Origin: UBA6107 sp964533735
GTDB taxonomy: Bacteria; Chloroflexota; Anaerolineae; Anaerolineales; Anaerolineaceae
NCBI GenBank assembly: GCA_964533735.1
Contig: CAZHMD010000008.1
Coordinates: 62,001 to 126,000 of the forward strand
DNA length: 64,000 nt
Reading direction: 5' to 3'
Shown: in pieces, positions 8,414 to 17,154 of the stretch
Position numbering within the stretch: the stretch's first letter is position 1
How the letters are laid out: every line of letters begins with the position of its first letter
Notes under the pieces: model-generated
Databases searched by the model: none
Seen by the model: only the letters and a program-made list of their open reading frames with translations
What the model was told of the DNA's origin: nothing
Translations under genes and position numbers: made by a program

Positions 8414-10629
8414 GCAACATCCTCGAATTGGAAGCGTTGTACCAGGAAGCCAAACGTCTGATCAAGGCAAAGGAGTTTTCTTCAGCAAGCGCACTCCTAA
8501 AGCAAATCCTGGAGGTGGATGATGGTTATAAAGATGCTTCCCGATTATTGGCTGCGATTGTGCAAAAGAAGCGTTACCGCTGGTACAGGGATTGGCGCGT
8601 CTGGGGTGGAGTTTTAGTTGCCTTCGTCGGGCTTTCTGCCTGGATTTTCTTACCGAAGATATTGACAACCAAAACCCAAGAAATTGAGCCGTCAAGTTTT
8701 CCCACTTCGACCGTAGCCTCTCAGGCTCCAGTACCAACTCCGGCTGCAACAGGACTTCCCGCAACCAATACCTCAACATATAGCTGGAAACGCATTAACT
8801 CCCTTAAAGAATTCGAAAGGGAGCAGGTTACTTCGGTGGTGGTATACCCAAAAGATCCTTCCATCATGTACGCAACTACCAATAATGCTGGTATTTATAA
8901 AACCATCGATGGCGGGAAATCCTGGTCGCCAATTTTGACTGGTCTTGACGAAGATTCGTTTAAAACGATTTTGGTTCACTCGGAGAACCCGGAATCCGCC
9001 ATCGTCCTTTCCACGGTAGGAAAAATTTTCGCAACTTACAATGGGGGTAAAGAATGGGCGTTCCTGGAAAATGTCGACGAGTTTGGCGGATTTCTTGTTC
9101 AAGATCCAATCGATCCTCAACACCTGATCTCCAGAAAATCTGGAGTTATCTACAGTAGCCAGGATTGGGGGAAAACCTGGAAAACGATTGATAATGTTCA
9201 ATGCGCTAATGGTTTTATTGATATAAAAATTGATCCAGGAAACAACCAGGAATGGATTGCAGTCACTGACGATGGAGACAAAGATTCCAGCACCTGCCCG
9301 GGAGGTGTATATCGCTCGATGGACGGTGGAAAGACCTGGTCTACTCCTGAAACAGTTGTACATAATGTAATGGCAGTCGATATTTCCGGTGATTATCTCT
9401 ATGCACTCACCGGTCGATCAGCTGAAGTTTATGTCTCACCTGATCGGGGGATTACATGGACTGGACCATATCAGCCAAATGGAAATCGGTGCCGCAACCT
9501 GCAGGTTGACCCCATTGATGGTTTGCATGCATACTGCCTGATTTACCTGAGCCAGGAAAAGAGTTCGGAATTGTGGGCGACGACTAACGCTGGAGTGAGC
9601 TGGGAAAAGGAGTCTTCGCTAGGTATAATCGGTAGTTTTATCGAACTCGTTCCGACACTTCCAGATGAAATCATTGTTGGTGGCTTTGGCTTTGAGGTCT
9701 CAAAAGATAGAGGGATCACGTGGGAAACCAGGCAAAATGGTTTAGGAGCGCGAGAGTTTGCAATTAAGTTTGATCCATGGGGAGGATCGGAACTTTACGC
9801 TTATGATATGTTCTGCATGGATTATTCAAGACTCTATAAATCACAGGATAATGGCTTGAATTTTGAAGATATTTCACCGCCCAGTCAATTTGATGCTTGT
9901 GATTTGGCGTTTGGATTCGGAAATCAAATCTATAGATGGCAGTATTTTTGGTTTTTTAACTCCCCGGATTCAGGAAAGACCTGGGTTGAAAATCAACTTC
10001 AAAACGAATCCGATTTTACAAACGGATTTGGCGCAAGCCCATACTCGGATGGGACATTACTCTACACATTAATGTTTACAAATGGCATTTTTAAATCCAC
10101 CGATGGGGGTGATTCCTGGACCCTGGTCGATGAAACGGGTGACACTCAACGAGATTTTTACTTTGCCAGTGAGAAGAGTAAGCGGGTATATTCCTCAGCA
10201 GGGAATGTGATGGTATCTGATGATCTGGGTTCCTCCTGGAGGACATGCGGCGATCCAAGTGCATATGTTGACAGAAATTCAAACAACTTTGTTATAGATC
10301 CAGAAAATGATGACATCGTTTACCTAGCCACCGCTGACAAGGGGGTGTTAACAAGTACAGACGGATGTGGAAGCTGGTCAACAATTAACAATGGTCTTGG
10401 AAGTTTGACAGTTAACACTGTGGCGGTTAATCCTAATGATTCTGAAAAGTTGTATGCTGGTACAGTTAACGGAGCTTACCTCTCACTTGACAGCGGAAAA
10501 TCGTGGTTTGAAGTAAATGATGGGCTGTTAGGCGCAACAATTATCTATTCGTTCGCGATTAGCCCTGTAGATGGAACAGTGCTTGCAGCCACACCATACG
10601 GCATATTTAAACTCGTGGACCAGGATTAG
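8410..10629 (+). CDS. Membrane-anchored Asp-box propeller protein, paralogue of preceding gene
   Basis: This 739-residue protein begins with one TPR-like unit (residues 5-50), then a membrane helix near 60-80 after a basic patch, a Pro/Thr linker, and a propeller with about 13 Asp-box motifs (for example TIDGGKSW, SMDGGKTW). The order equals the C-terminal half of the upstream 1439-residue protein, without the ATPase. The C-termini of both share a near-identical ending pattern (YGIFKLV), supporting origin by duplication. ATGA overlap implies translational coupling. No signal peptide is seen; the single helix would place the propeller outside. Confidence 0.88.
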   Translation: MSNILELEALYQEAKRLIKAKEFSSASALLKQILEVDDGYKDASRLLAAIVQKKRYRWYRDWRVWGGVLVAFVGLSAWIFLPKILTTKTQEIEPSSFPTSTVASQAPVPTPAATGLPATNTSTYSWKRINSLKEFEREQVTSVVVYPKDPSIMYATTNNAGIYKTIDGGKSWSPILTGLDEDSFKTILVHSENPESAIVLSTVGKIFATYNGGKEWAFLENVDEFGGFLVQDPIDPQHLISRKSGVIYSSQDWGKTWKTIDNVQCANGFIDIKIDPGNNQEWIAVTDDGDKDSSTCPGGVYRSMDGGKTWSTPETVVHNVMAVDISGDYLYALTGRSAEVYVSPDRGITWTGPYQPNGNRCRNLQVDPIDGLHAYCLIYLSQEKSSELWATTNAGVSWEKESSLGIIGSFIELVPTLPDEIIVGGFGFEVSKDRGITWETRQNGLGAREFAIKFDPWGGSELYAYDMFCMDYSRLYKSQDNGLNFEDISPPSQFDACDLAFGFGNQIYRWQYFWFFNSPDSGKTWVENQLQNESDFTNGFGASPYSDGTLLYTLMFTNGIFKSTDGGDSWTLVDETGDTQRDFYFASEKSKRVYSSAGNVMVSDDLGSSWRTCGDPSAYVDRNSNNFVIDPENDDIVYLATADKGVLTSTDGCGSWSTINNGLGSLTVNTVAVNPNDSEKLYAGTVNGAYLSLDSGKSWFEVNDGLLGATIIYSFAISPVDGTVLAATPYGIFKLVDQD

Positions 10630-10640
10630 TGGAGATTCTT

Positions 10641-11927
10641 ATGAATCCTTTTACCTTTGGCAACCCGATCAAAGACCCCGAAAAATTTTATGGTCGTAAG
10701 GCTGATATCCGGCAGATCATCAACCGTTTACTTTCCAGTGCTCATGAAAGCACCTCTGTTGTCGGCGAAAGGCGCATTGGCAAAACCTCAATCCTCAATT
10801 ATTTGGCTCATCCTCAGGTGGCACCCGGGTTGGGTTTGACACCCGATAAATTCTGTTTGCTCTACCTCGATTTCCAGGGATTAACAGACATCACGCCGTT
10901 GCGTTTCTGGCAGCGGGTGCTTTCCAAAATGGCTCATTCGATTTGTGATGAGAGCCTGCAGCCGGAGATCAAGCGCCTGGTTCAGCAGTCTTCAATTGAC
11001 CTTTTTGACCTGGAGGATCTTTTCCAGTCTGCCAGTGACAAAGGTCTCACCATCGTCCTGTTATTGGATGAATTCGAGTATGTCACCCAGAATCCTAATT
11101 TCAAATCAGATTTCTTTGGCGGGTTGCGTGCGCTAGCCATCCATCACGGCGTGGCGCTTATCCCTTCCACACGACGAGGACTGGTTGACCTGTGCCACTC
11201 GGAGGAGATCAAAGGATCTCCATTTTTCAATATATTTGCCAATGTCATCTTGCGTCCATTCTCTCCCAGCGAGACAGCCGAAATGATCATGGGTTACACC
11301 AGCGGTTTGGACCTGACACTCACACCGCAAGAATTTGATCTTGTCCAATCATTGGGGGGAGGGTATCCATTCTTTGTTCAAACCGCAGGTTACTATGTGC
11401 TGGATGGCAAAGCCCTGGGATTGAAGGAAGCGAGCCTGCTGGAATATGTAAAAACCAACTATTCCCTGCAAACCGATGCTCATTTTTCCTACATGTGGTC
11501 GCATTGCAGCGAATCCGAGCGAGTTACCCTGCTGGCATTGATGACACTCGGTATTCAAACAAAGACCCCGCTTGCCATGCCCACTATGGAAAACATCACA
11601 TCCGTGCATGCGCGCGCTGCCCAGGATCTGGTGAACCTTTCCAGGCGCGGCCTGGTGGTGGAGAACGCAGGTATGTACAATGTTTTTTCTCCCGCGCTAG
11701 GCCAGTGGATCAAGAACGAAATGCTCAACTCGGGAACGGAGAAAGAAGATGAGTCTTCCGTTGAGAAGTGGGTTGAAGACAACGGCAAGAACAAGGATAA
11801 ACAAACTTCGACCACCCTACTGAAATTCAAGAAACGCTATTGGCCAATACTGTCTGAATTCCTGGAAGAGTTCACGATGAAATTTGCTGTCTCTGGAGCA
11901 ATTGACCTGGTTAAATTTCTAATATAG
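10641..11927 (+). CDS. Soluble STAND/AAA-type ATPase
   Basis: This 428-residue protein is an ATPase of the same broad family as the N-terminus of the 1439-residue protein. Its opening pattern (NPF-x-F-G-NPI, FYGRKADI) and Walker A GERRIGKTS (42-50) and Walker B IVLLLDEFE are clear; a winged-helix-like part lies near residues 270-360. The C-terminus ends in a basic, then hydrophobic segment that may be amphipathic. A GTG at 10629 is in frame, but GGAG six bases before the ATG at 10641 favours the latter. It follows the propeller gene by 11 bp and ends the three-gene operon before a terminator. A partner of the membrane propellers is plausible but inferred. Confidence 0.88.
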   Translation: MNPFTFGNPIKDPEKFYGRKADIRQIINRLLSSAHESTSVVGERRIGKTSILNYLAHPQVAPGLGLTPDKFCLLYLDFQGLTDITPLRFWQRVLSKMAHSICDESLQPEIKRLVQQSSIDLFDLEDLFQSASDKGLTIVLLLDEFEYVTQNPNFKSDFFGGLRALAIHHGVALIPSTRRGLVDLCHSEEIKGSPFFNIFANVILRPFSPSETAEMIMGYTSGLDLTLTPQEFDLVQSLGGGYPFFVQTAGYYVLDGKALGLKEASLLEYVKTNYSLQTDAHFSYMWSHCSESERVTLLALMTLGIQTKTPLAMPTMENITSVHARAAQDLVNLSRRGLVVENAGMYNVFSPALGQWIKNEMLNSGTEKEDESSVEKWVEDNGKNKDKQTSTTLLKFKKRYWPILSEFLEEFTMKFAVSGAIDLVKFLI

Positions 11928-11949
11928 ATTTGATCGGACTAATTCACTA

Positions 11950-11982
11950 AAAAAGCCTTATCCATTTGGATAAGGCTTTATC
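11950..11982 (+). terminator. Rho-independent terminator
   Basis: A 12-bp stem (AAAGCCTTATCC / GGATAAGGCTTT) with loop ATTT closes the three-gene ATPase-propeller operon. A-rich bases before the stem and T-rich bases after it let it work for the convergent tatA gene too. Confidence 0.75.
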
Positions 11983-12001
11983 TTGCGTGCATTGTTGTCA
12001 A

Positions 12002-12181
12002 TTATTCGTCTTTCTTGTCCTCTTCCTTTTTCTCTTCTTCACCCTTCAATCCATCACGGAATGAACGGATGCTGGCACCCAGGTCTTTGGCAGCTTTGCT
12101 GATGGGGCCAAAGCCAAAAATTAGGATGACAAGCAGGATGACGATGCCAATTTCAAGAGGACCGATTCTTCCACCATACAT
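12002..12181 (-). CDS. tatA: Twin-arginine translocase subunit TatA
   Basis: A 59-residue protein: short N-terminal end, one membrane helix (about residues 8-24, LEIGIVILLVILIFG), the FGP hinge, an amphipathic helix with SKAAKDLGASIRSFRDG, and a highly charged Lys/Glu/Asp tail. This is the TatA/E layout. AAGGAG stands ahead of the ATG. tatC is not in the window. A YkuD protein at 54-55 kb carries a twin-arginine-like leader and is a possible client. Flanking ATPase genes show no functional tie. Confidence 0.88.
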   Translation of the reverse strand: MYGGRIGPLEIGIVILLVILIFGFGPISKAAKDLGASIRSFRDGLKGEEEKKEEDKKDE

Positions 12182-12237
12182 TATTAACTCCTTGCTGACT
12201 GCAATTGTAAAGACATTCTAACACTAATTTTTTGGTA

Positions 12238-14715
12238 TTAATGGGCAAAGGCCGGCAATTCCACTGTCTTCCCGCCTTGCTCCACGATATAAAAAGGCAC
12301 CCAGGCGACACCAAATACTTCTGAGAAAATATCACTCTTGGTGGGGCTGATGGATACCTCTGTCACCTGGGAAACAACGTTTTGCCATTTATCATCTACA
12401 GCTTTCATCGCCTCGTCCATCTGGGCTTTCAATTCGACCATTTGGGCATTGTATTGTTTAAAAGTTTCCTCTTCAGCGGTCAACCTGTCCTTGGCGGCGG
12501 AGGTCATGCGCACCTTGGATACCGTGCTGGAAATACTGCGTTTTCTACCGGTCAACATTCCGATCAGCACTGATCCTCCGGTGGCCAGACCTTCCAACCT
12601 GCGCTGGTTCACCTGGCTTTCTGCGGATTTTACATCAAGGGTCTGTGAATCGATCTTGCGCTGCAAAGCCGCGATCTTGGTTGCATATGTTGTTTCCACT
12701 TTAGACCGGTCTGCTTCGCGGGCTGTGCGGGCTGCCTCTGTGCAGCGGGCAAGAAAGTCAGCGCTGGTCATGCCGGGGGTGGCATAGACCTTTAAGACAG
12801 TATTGGCTTTGATGCGTTGTGAACTGGTACGGTAAAGCCATTCCTGGAAATCATCCTGGATATCATTTGTCTTGCGGGAATCACCCAGCCAGCCTGCCGG
12901 CGGTTTGAACTGGGAGCGGGGCAGGGGATTTGATTCCAGGCGCTGGAGATCGATACCTTCGCCAACGATATTATCCCACTTGATCAAGCCGGATCCGGGG
13001 TCCTCGAGCATGGCGGATACTTTTCGTGTGTGTTCAAGGTTGTACTGGCGTGAGAGGTAGCGCACTTCTGATTGGAGAAAGAGAGATGCCCGGTAGACAA
13101 TGCCCTCTGCAGCAGCAGAGGCAGGCAAACTTGCTGCTGCCGCTGCTTCACTGAAACCGATATTGTTGGGCATAAAGTATTCAGCGATATTGCCAGGGAT
13201 GGCCGGCCTTGTGCCGACAGCGCCGCTGGAGACAGCAGCGGGTTTCACGCCAACCTCTTCAGCGCTACTTCCTTGCGCGGACACTGCTACTCTTTTCGTA
13301 GAAGTGGGAGCTTTGGCTCCTGCCAATTCGTTTGCCAGCGGGATCTGGTCGCGGGTCATGGGTCCAGCCAGGAAATTTAATGCCCAACGGGTGTTGAAGA
13401 GCACAGGACCAGATTTATAGATGCTGTGATACAGGAAGACGCGTTTTCCCAAACCTGAGATCAGCTTGTCAAAAGTGGAGATATCCGTAGTGCCGCCTGC
13501 TGAACTTAGACCATCTAATAGGCGGTTCTTGTCTTGTTCAGTCTGTAATCGTCCGATCATCCAGGTACCCGCGTTGGAAAGCGCTTTATAGTCCACATCC
13601 ACAGGGTTTTGTGTGGCCAGCACCAATCCGACGCCAAAAGCGCGCGCCTGCTTAAGCATGCGCAGCATCACTGTTTTTGATGCAGGGTTGGCAACCGGGG
13701 GAAGGTAACCCATGATCTCATCAAAATACACCAGTGCCCGTAAGGCTCCTGTACCGCGCTGGCTGCGCATCCAGCTTTCAACGGCGGCAAACAATAGCGT
13801 GACGAAGAACATGCGCTCATTCTCGCTTAAGTGCGCAATATAAAAGATGGAATGCCTCGGCTTACCGTTTTCAGATTTTAAAATGGAGGCAATATCCAGG
13901 GTTTGCCCCTGCTGCCACACCTGGAAGGAGGGAGACGCCAGGAAATTATTCAGCAGTACCGCCAGATCAAAACGCTCTCTTTCGGGGAAGAATGAATCCA
14001 TGGGAAAAGCTCCCAGGCGATCCATAGGCGGATTCTGTACCTGCAGAATGAGCTCGGTCAGTGTAAGAGATTGCTTATTAATCCAGGCGGTCTCGAGCAG
14101 GTTGGAGATTAGAATATGCTCGCGTGATCTTAGTGGATCCACATAAGGCATACCAATAAGTCCCAATAATGCAGTAACCGTACTCGAGATGCGTTCGCGC
14201 AGCATTTCCGAATTGGCTTCCCAATCGAGATCCGGAGACTGGAACGAGGAGAGGATATTGACAGGGATACCGGAATTTGACCCGGGTGTGTAGATGGCGT
14301 AATCCGCGCTGTCACCCAGGGCTTTGAGCTGCTCAGGACCCAGATCCCATTCGGCAAGGCCTTTCTTCCATCTGTCAGCGGTTTCAACCGCCATCTCCGG
14401 GACTGTCTTGCCTTCTCTTCTGGCAGTTTCGGGGTCAATCCAGGGTTCAAAGTCGGTTGAAAGCTGGTTGGGGAAATGTAAAACAAGATTTGTCAGGTCG
14501 CCCTTGGGATCGATAATGATGGCGGGAATACCGTGCAGGGCGGCTTCTTCGAGCAGGCCGATGCACAAGCCCGTCTTGCCTGAACCGGTCATGCCTGTGA
14601 CTACAGCGTGAGTGACCAGGTTGGCTGGATCAAGCAATATTTGTTCACTTGTGGTCGTCTTGGTTTTGGGGTCATACACACGACCGAGATAATAATTGGG
14701 AGAGGTTGGAGTCAT
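12238..14715 (-). CDS. HerA-like (DUF87/FtsK-HerA superfamily) ATPase
   Basis: An 825-residue P-loop protein. Walker A GMTGSGKTG is at residues 41-49, followed by IPAIIIDPKGDL, typical of HerA/VirB4-type motors. Walker B (ALVYFDEIMGYLPP) lies near 325 and the ATQNP element follows. The C-terminal third (about 640-790) is charged and predicted to form coiled coil with a Gly-rich insertion. AAGGTGG precedes the ATG, with a TATAAT 30 bp upstream. It is transcribed divergently from the PP2C-like gene. HerA relatives move DNA or power defence complexes; no nuclease or NurA partner is adjacent here, so the role is open. Confidence 0.85.
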   Translation of the reverse strand: MTPTSPNYYLGRVYDPKTKTTTSEQILLDPANLVTHAVVTGMTGSGKTGLCIGLLEEAALHGIPAIIIDPKGDLTNLVLHFPNQLSTDFEPWIDPETARREGKTVPEMAVETADRWKKGLAEWDLGPEQLKALGDSADYAIYTPGSNSGIPVNILSSFQSPDLDWEANSEMLRERISSTVTALLGLIGMPYVDPLRSREHILISNLLETAWINKQSLTLTELILQVQNPPMDRLGAFPMDSFFPERERFDLAVLLNNFLASPSFQVWQQGQTLDIASILKSENGKPRHSIFYIAHLSENERMFFVTLLFAAVESWMRSQRGTGALRALVYFDEIMGYLPPVANPASKTVMLRMLKQARAFGVGLVLATQNPVDVDYKALSNAGTWMIGRLQTEQDKNRLLDGLSSAGGTTDISTFDKLISGLGKRVFLYHSIYKSGPVLFNTRWALNFLAGPMTRDQIPLANELAGAKAPTSTKRVAVSAQGSSAEEVGVKPAAVSSGAVGTRPAIPGNIAEYFMPNNIGFSEAAAAASLPASAAAEGIVYRASLFLQSEVRYLSRQYNLEHTRKVSAMLEDPGSGLIKWDNIVGEGIDLQRLESNPLPRSQFKPPAGWLGDSRKTNDIQDDFQEWLYRTSSQRIKANTVLKVYATPGMTSADFLARCTEAARTAREADRSKVETTYATKIAALQRKIDSQTLDVKSAESQVNQRRLEGLATGGSVLIGMLTGRKRSISSTVSKVRMTSAAKDRLTAEEETFKQYNAQMVELKAQMDEAMKAVDDKWQNVVSQVTEVSISPTKSDIFSEVFGVAWVPFYIVEQGGKTVELPAFAH

Positions 14716-14853
14716 TTTTTACCACCTTCTAATAATTTTATTAAATTATAGACCAAAACTGTCTGAAAAATATTCTGGCCTCAATCTTGTATCCAATTAT
14801 GAGATTGGCGTCGTTGTATAATCAAATTTAACCCGGTTCGATGAGGAACTCCA

Positions 14854-17118
14854 GTGTACGATATCAACCTTTACACCATCCACCTTTCAAGTAACGAAGA
14901 ACGCGATAACCTGCCAGGCTTGATCGCGATGCCGCCTCCCAAACGCTCAGCACGTGGGCGGGAGAATGATCAATTATTCGCATTTATCATGCTCGAGGGC
15001 GCTTCGACGATTTCGGATAAAAGCCTGCAAGCCTGGATGCTGAAAAAGGGTGAAGAATACTATCAGACCGCAGGCACGGTTACTTTTGCCATGCGCACAA
15101 TGATGGAAAAGATCAACCAGGAGATGCTTGACCGGAATATCAAGCGGGCAAAGGATGGAGCTCAACTTACAGCATTACTGAGTCTTGTGGTTGTAAAGCG
15201 CAATTTGTTGTACCTCGCCTCGGCTGGCAATTCAAAATCCTTTTATGTCTCTGACCAGGAATCCATTGAAATTATTGGTGAAGGGCAGCCGCGCGGATTG
15301 GGTTTAAATGAATCTCTCCCCATCCGCTTCACCCAGAAGGAAGTGCAGGCAAATGACATCCTGCTTCTCGCTCCGCAGTCCATTGAATCCTGGACCTCTG
15401 AATCCCTGGCAGGCAGTAATACCCTTTCCATTGAAAGCTTGTCCCGGCGGCTCTTCAACCAATCAGGAACTGATCTTAAGGCTGCGTTCCTTAAATTCAT
15501 CCCCGGCAGGGGATCTATTTCAACCATGCCCATATACCGCACCCAATCTGTTACCAGTGTCCAACCAAGGGAAGAATCGCGAAGTGTCGTCCCGACCGCT
15601 GCTGATGAAAATGAAAAGCCTGCAGTTCCGGTTGTGGAATCACAAATAATCCCCGGAGCTACTTTTGAACCTCTTTCACGCCCTCAGAATAGTTCCAGGC
15701 GGACGGCTGATCAGGCTTCGATAGAAGCGAACGCTGAAAAACCTAAAAGGACTACTCCTGCCCATAAACCTGTCCTCCTTTCTCCGCGCACCAAGGTGGC
15801 AATTGGAAAAACAGCTCAATCCACGCTTAATTTCTGGGAATCAACCAAGAGCCACATCTTTCTCTTCCTGAGGAAACTACTCCCCGGGCTGGTGGATGAA
15901 CCTGTTAAATTAAACAAACCAGTCTTGATCTTCATTGCCCTGGCAATCCCACTCCTGTTTGGTTTGATTGCCGGGAGTGTCTACATCAGCAAAGGTAAAG
16001 CCCGCGAATTTGATGCTTCCCTCATCCAGGCGCAGCAGTATGTACTCCAAGCGGAGGCGACAGTAAACGACGAACCCTCGCGTCTGGCAAGTTTGCAGCA
16101 GGCCATGTTCTGGCTGGAAAAGGCTGGTGAATACGGCGATTCGGAAAACCTGGATACGCTTACTTCCCAGGTACGAACTTCGCTTGATCAACTGCAGGGC
16201 ATCAAACGCCTGGAATTAACGCCTTTATTCAATGATGATCTTCCTGGAAACGCCAGAATTACCCAAATGGTGGCCACCAATTCGGACGTCTACTTATTGG
16301 ATGAGACCTCCGGCACAGTGAAGAGATACTACCTAAGCGGCAGTGAGTATCTGGCAGATTCAAGCTTTGACTGCGGTTACAATCCAAAGAACATTCTCAG
16401 CCCGATAGGTAAGCTGGTGGATATGGTTCCTGCTCCCACGGGGAACTCTTTCCGCGCGGCGGTTATGGTAATTGACGGGGCTGGAGCGATCGAGTATTGC
16501 ATCCCCGGAGAATCTGGCATCACCGGCATGCTCACACCGCCAGACGCCGGCTGGATCTCACTCAAATCCATCTCTCTTTACCAGGGTCACCTGTATATTT
16601 TGGACACTGGCGGGAATGCTGTATATCGTTACACCGGCAACGGAATCCAATTCGACGAAAAACCCACATTGTTTTTTGACAATCAGATCCCGGCTTTAGC
16701 AATGGCCTTTGATATTGAGGTCAATGGCGAAGAATTGTACATTTTGCGCACAGACGGCGAAATGGTGGAGTGTACCTACAGCCCGCTCAAGGATTACAAG
16801 TTGACAGAATGTACTGACCCGGCACCTTACGGTGATATGCGTACCGGTGCGCAGCCTCAACCCATCCACTTCCCTGAGACCAATTTCGTGCAATTGAGGA
16901 TGACCCCTTCCCCGGATTCGTCACTTTATATTTTGGATGCCAAAACCAAAGCGGTTTATCATTTCAGCCTTCAGCGAAATTTACAGAAGATCATCCATCC
17001 CATTCTGCGTGATGGTGAAGATATTGCCAGAATGACTCCTTCGGCTCTGGCAATCTCCACCGGCCGTATGGCCTTTGTGGCATTTGAAAATAAAGTCTAT
17101 TTTTCTCCGCTTCCGTAA
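14854..17118 (+). CDS. PP2C-like domain, membrane helix and external propeller-like protein
   Basis: A 754-residue protein with a GTG start preceded by GAGGA. Residues 1-190 resemble a PP2C (SpoIIE/PPM) phosphatase: a GREND opening, an AGNSKSF segment like the usual GDSR turn, and PRGLGL. The metal-binding DGMGG motif is replaced by LEGAST, so activity is doubtful. A low-complexity linker leads to a membrane helix near 357-380. The exterior has a short helical part and then repeats with YLLD, YILDTGGN, LYIL and YILDAKT that resemble NHL/YVTN blades. Inside-signalling, outside-propeller order mirrors the 4-kb gene. A TATAAT lies 31 bp upstream, at 14817. Confidence 0.8.
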   Translation: MYDINLYTIHLSSNEERDNLPGLIAMPPPKRSARGRENDQLFAFIMLEGASTISDKSLQAWMLKKGEEYYQTAGTVTFAMRTMMEKINQEMLDRNIKRAKDGAQLTALLSLVVVKRNLLYLASAGNSKSFYVSDQESIEIIGEGQPRGLGLNESLPIRFTQKEVQANDILLLAPQSIESWTSESLAGSNTLSIESLSRRLFNQSGTDLKAAFLKFIPGRGSISTMPIYRTQSVTSVQPREESRSVVPTAADENEKPAVPVVESQIIPGATFEPLSRPQNSSRRTADQASIEANAEKPKRTTPAHKPVLLSPRTKVAIGKTAQSTLNFWESTKSHIFLFLRKLLPGLVDEPVKLNKPVLIFIALAIPLLFGLIAGSVYISKGKAREFDASLIQAQQYVLQAEATVNDEPSRLASLQQAMFWLEKAGEYGDSENLDTLTSQVRTSLDQLQGIKRLELTPLFNDDLPGNARITQMVATNSDVYLLDETSGTVKRYYLSGSEYLADSSFDCGYNPKNILSPIGKLVDMVPAPTGNSFRAAVMVIDGAGAIEYCIPGESGITGMLTPPDAGWISLKSISLYQGHLYILDTGGNAVYRYTGNGIQFDEKPTLFFDNQIPALAMAFDIEVNGEELYILRTDGEMVECTYSPLKDYKLTECTDPAPYGDMRTGAQPQPIHFPETNFVQLRMTPSPDSSLYILDAKTKAVYHFSLQRNLQKIIHPILRDGEDIARMTPSALAISTGRMAFVAFENKVYFSPLP

Positions 17119-17154
17119 CTAAATTCCAGAACTGCACAAAAAGGAAACTGGCTG

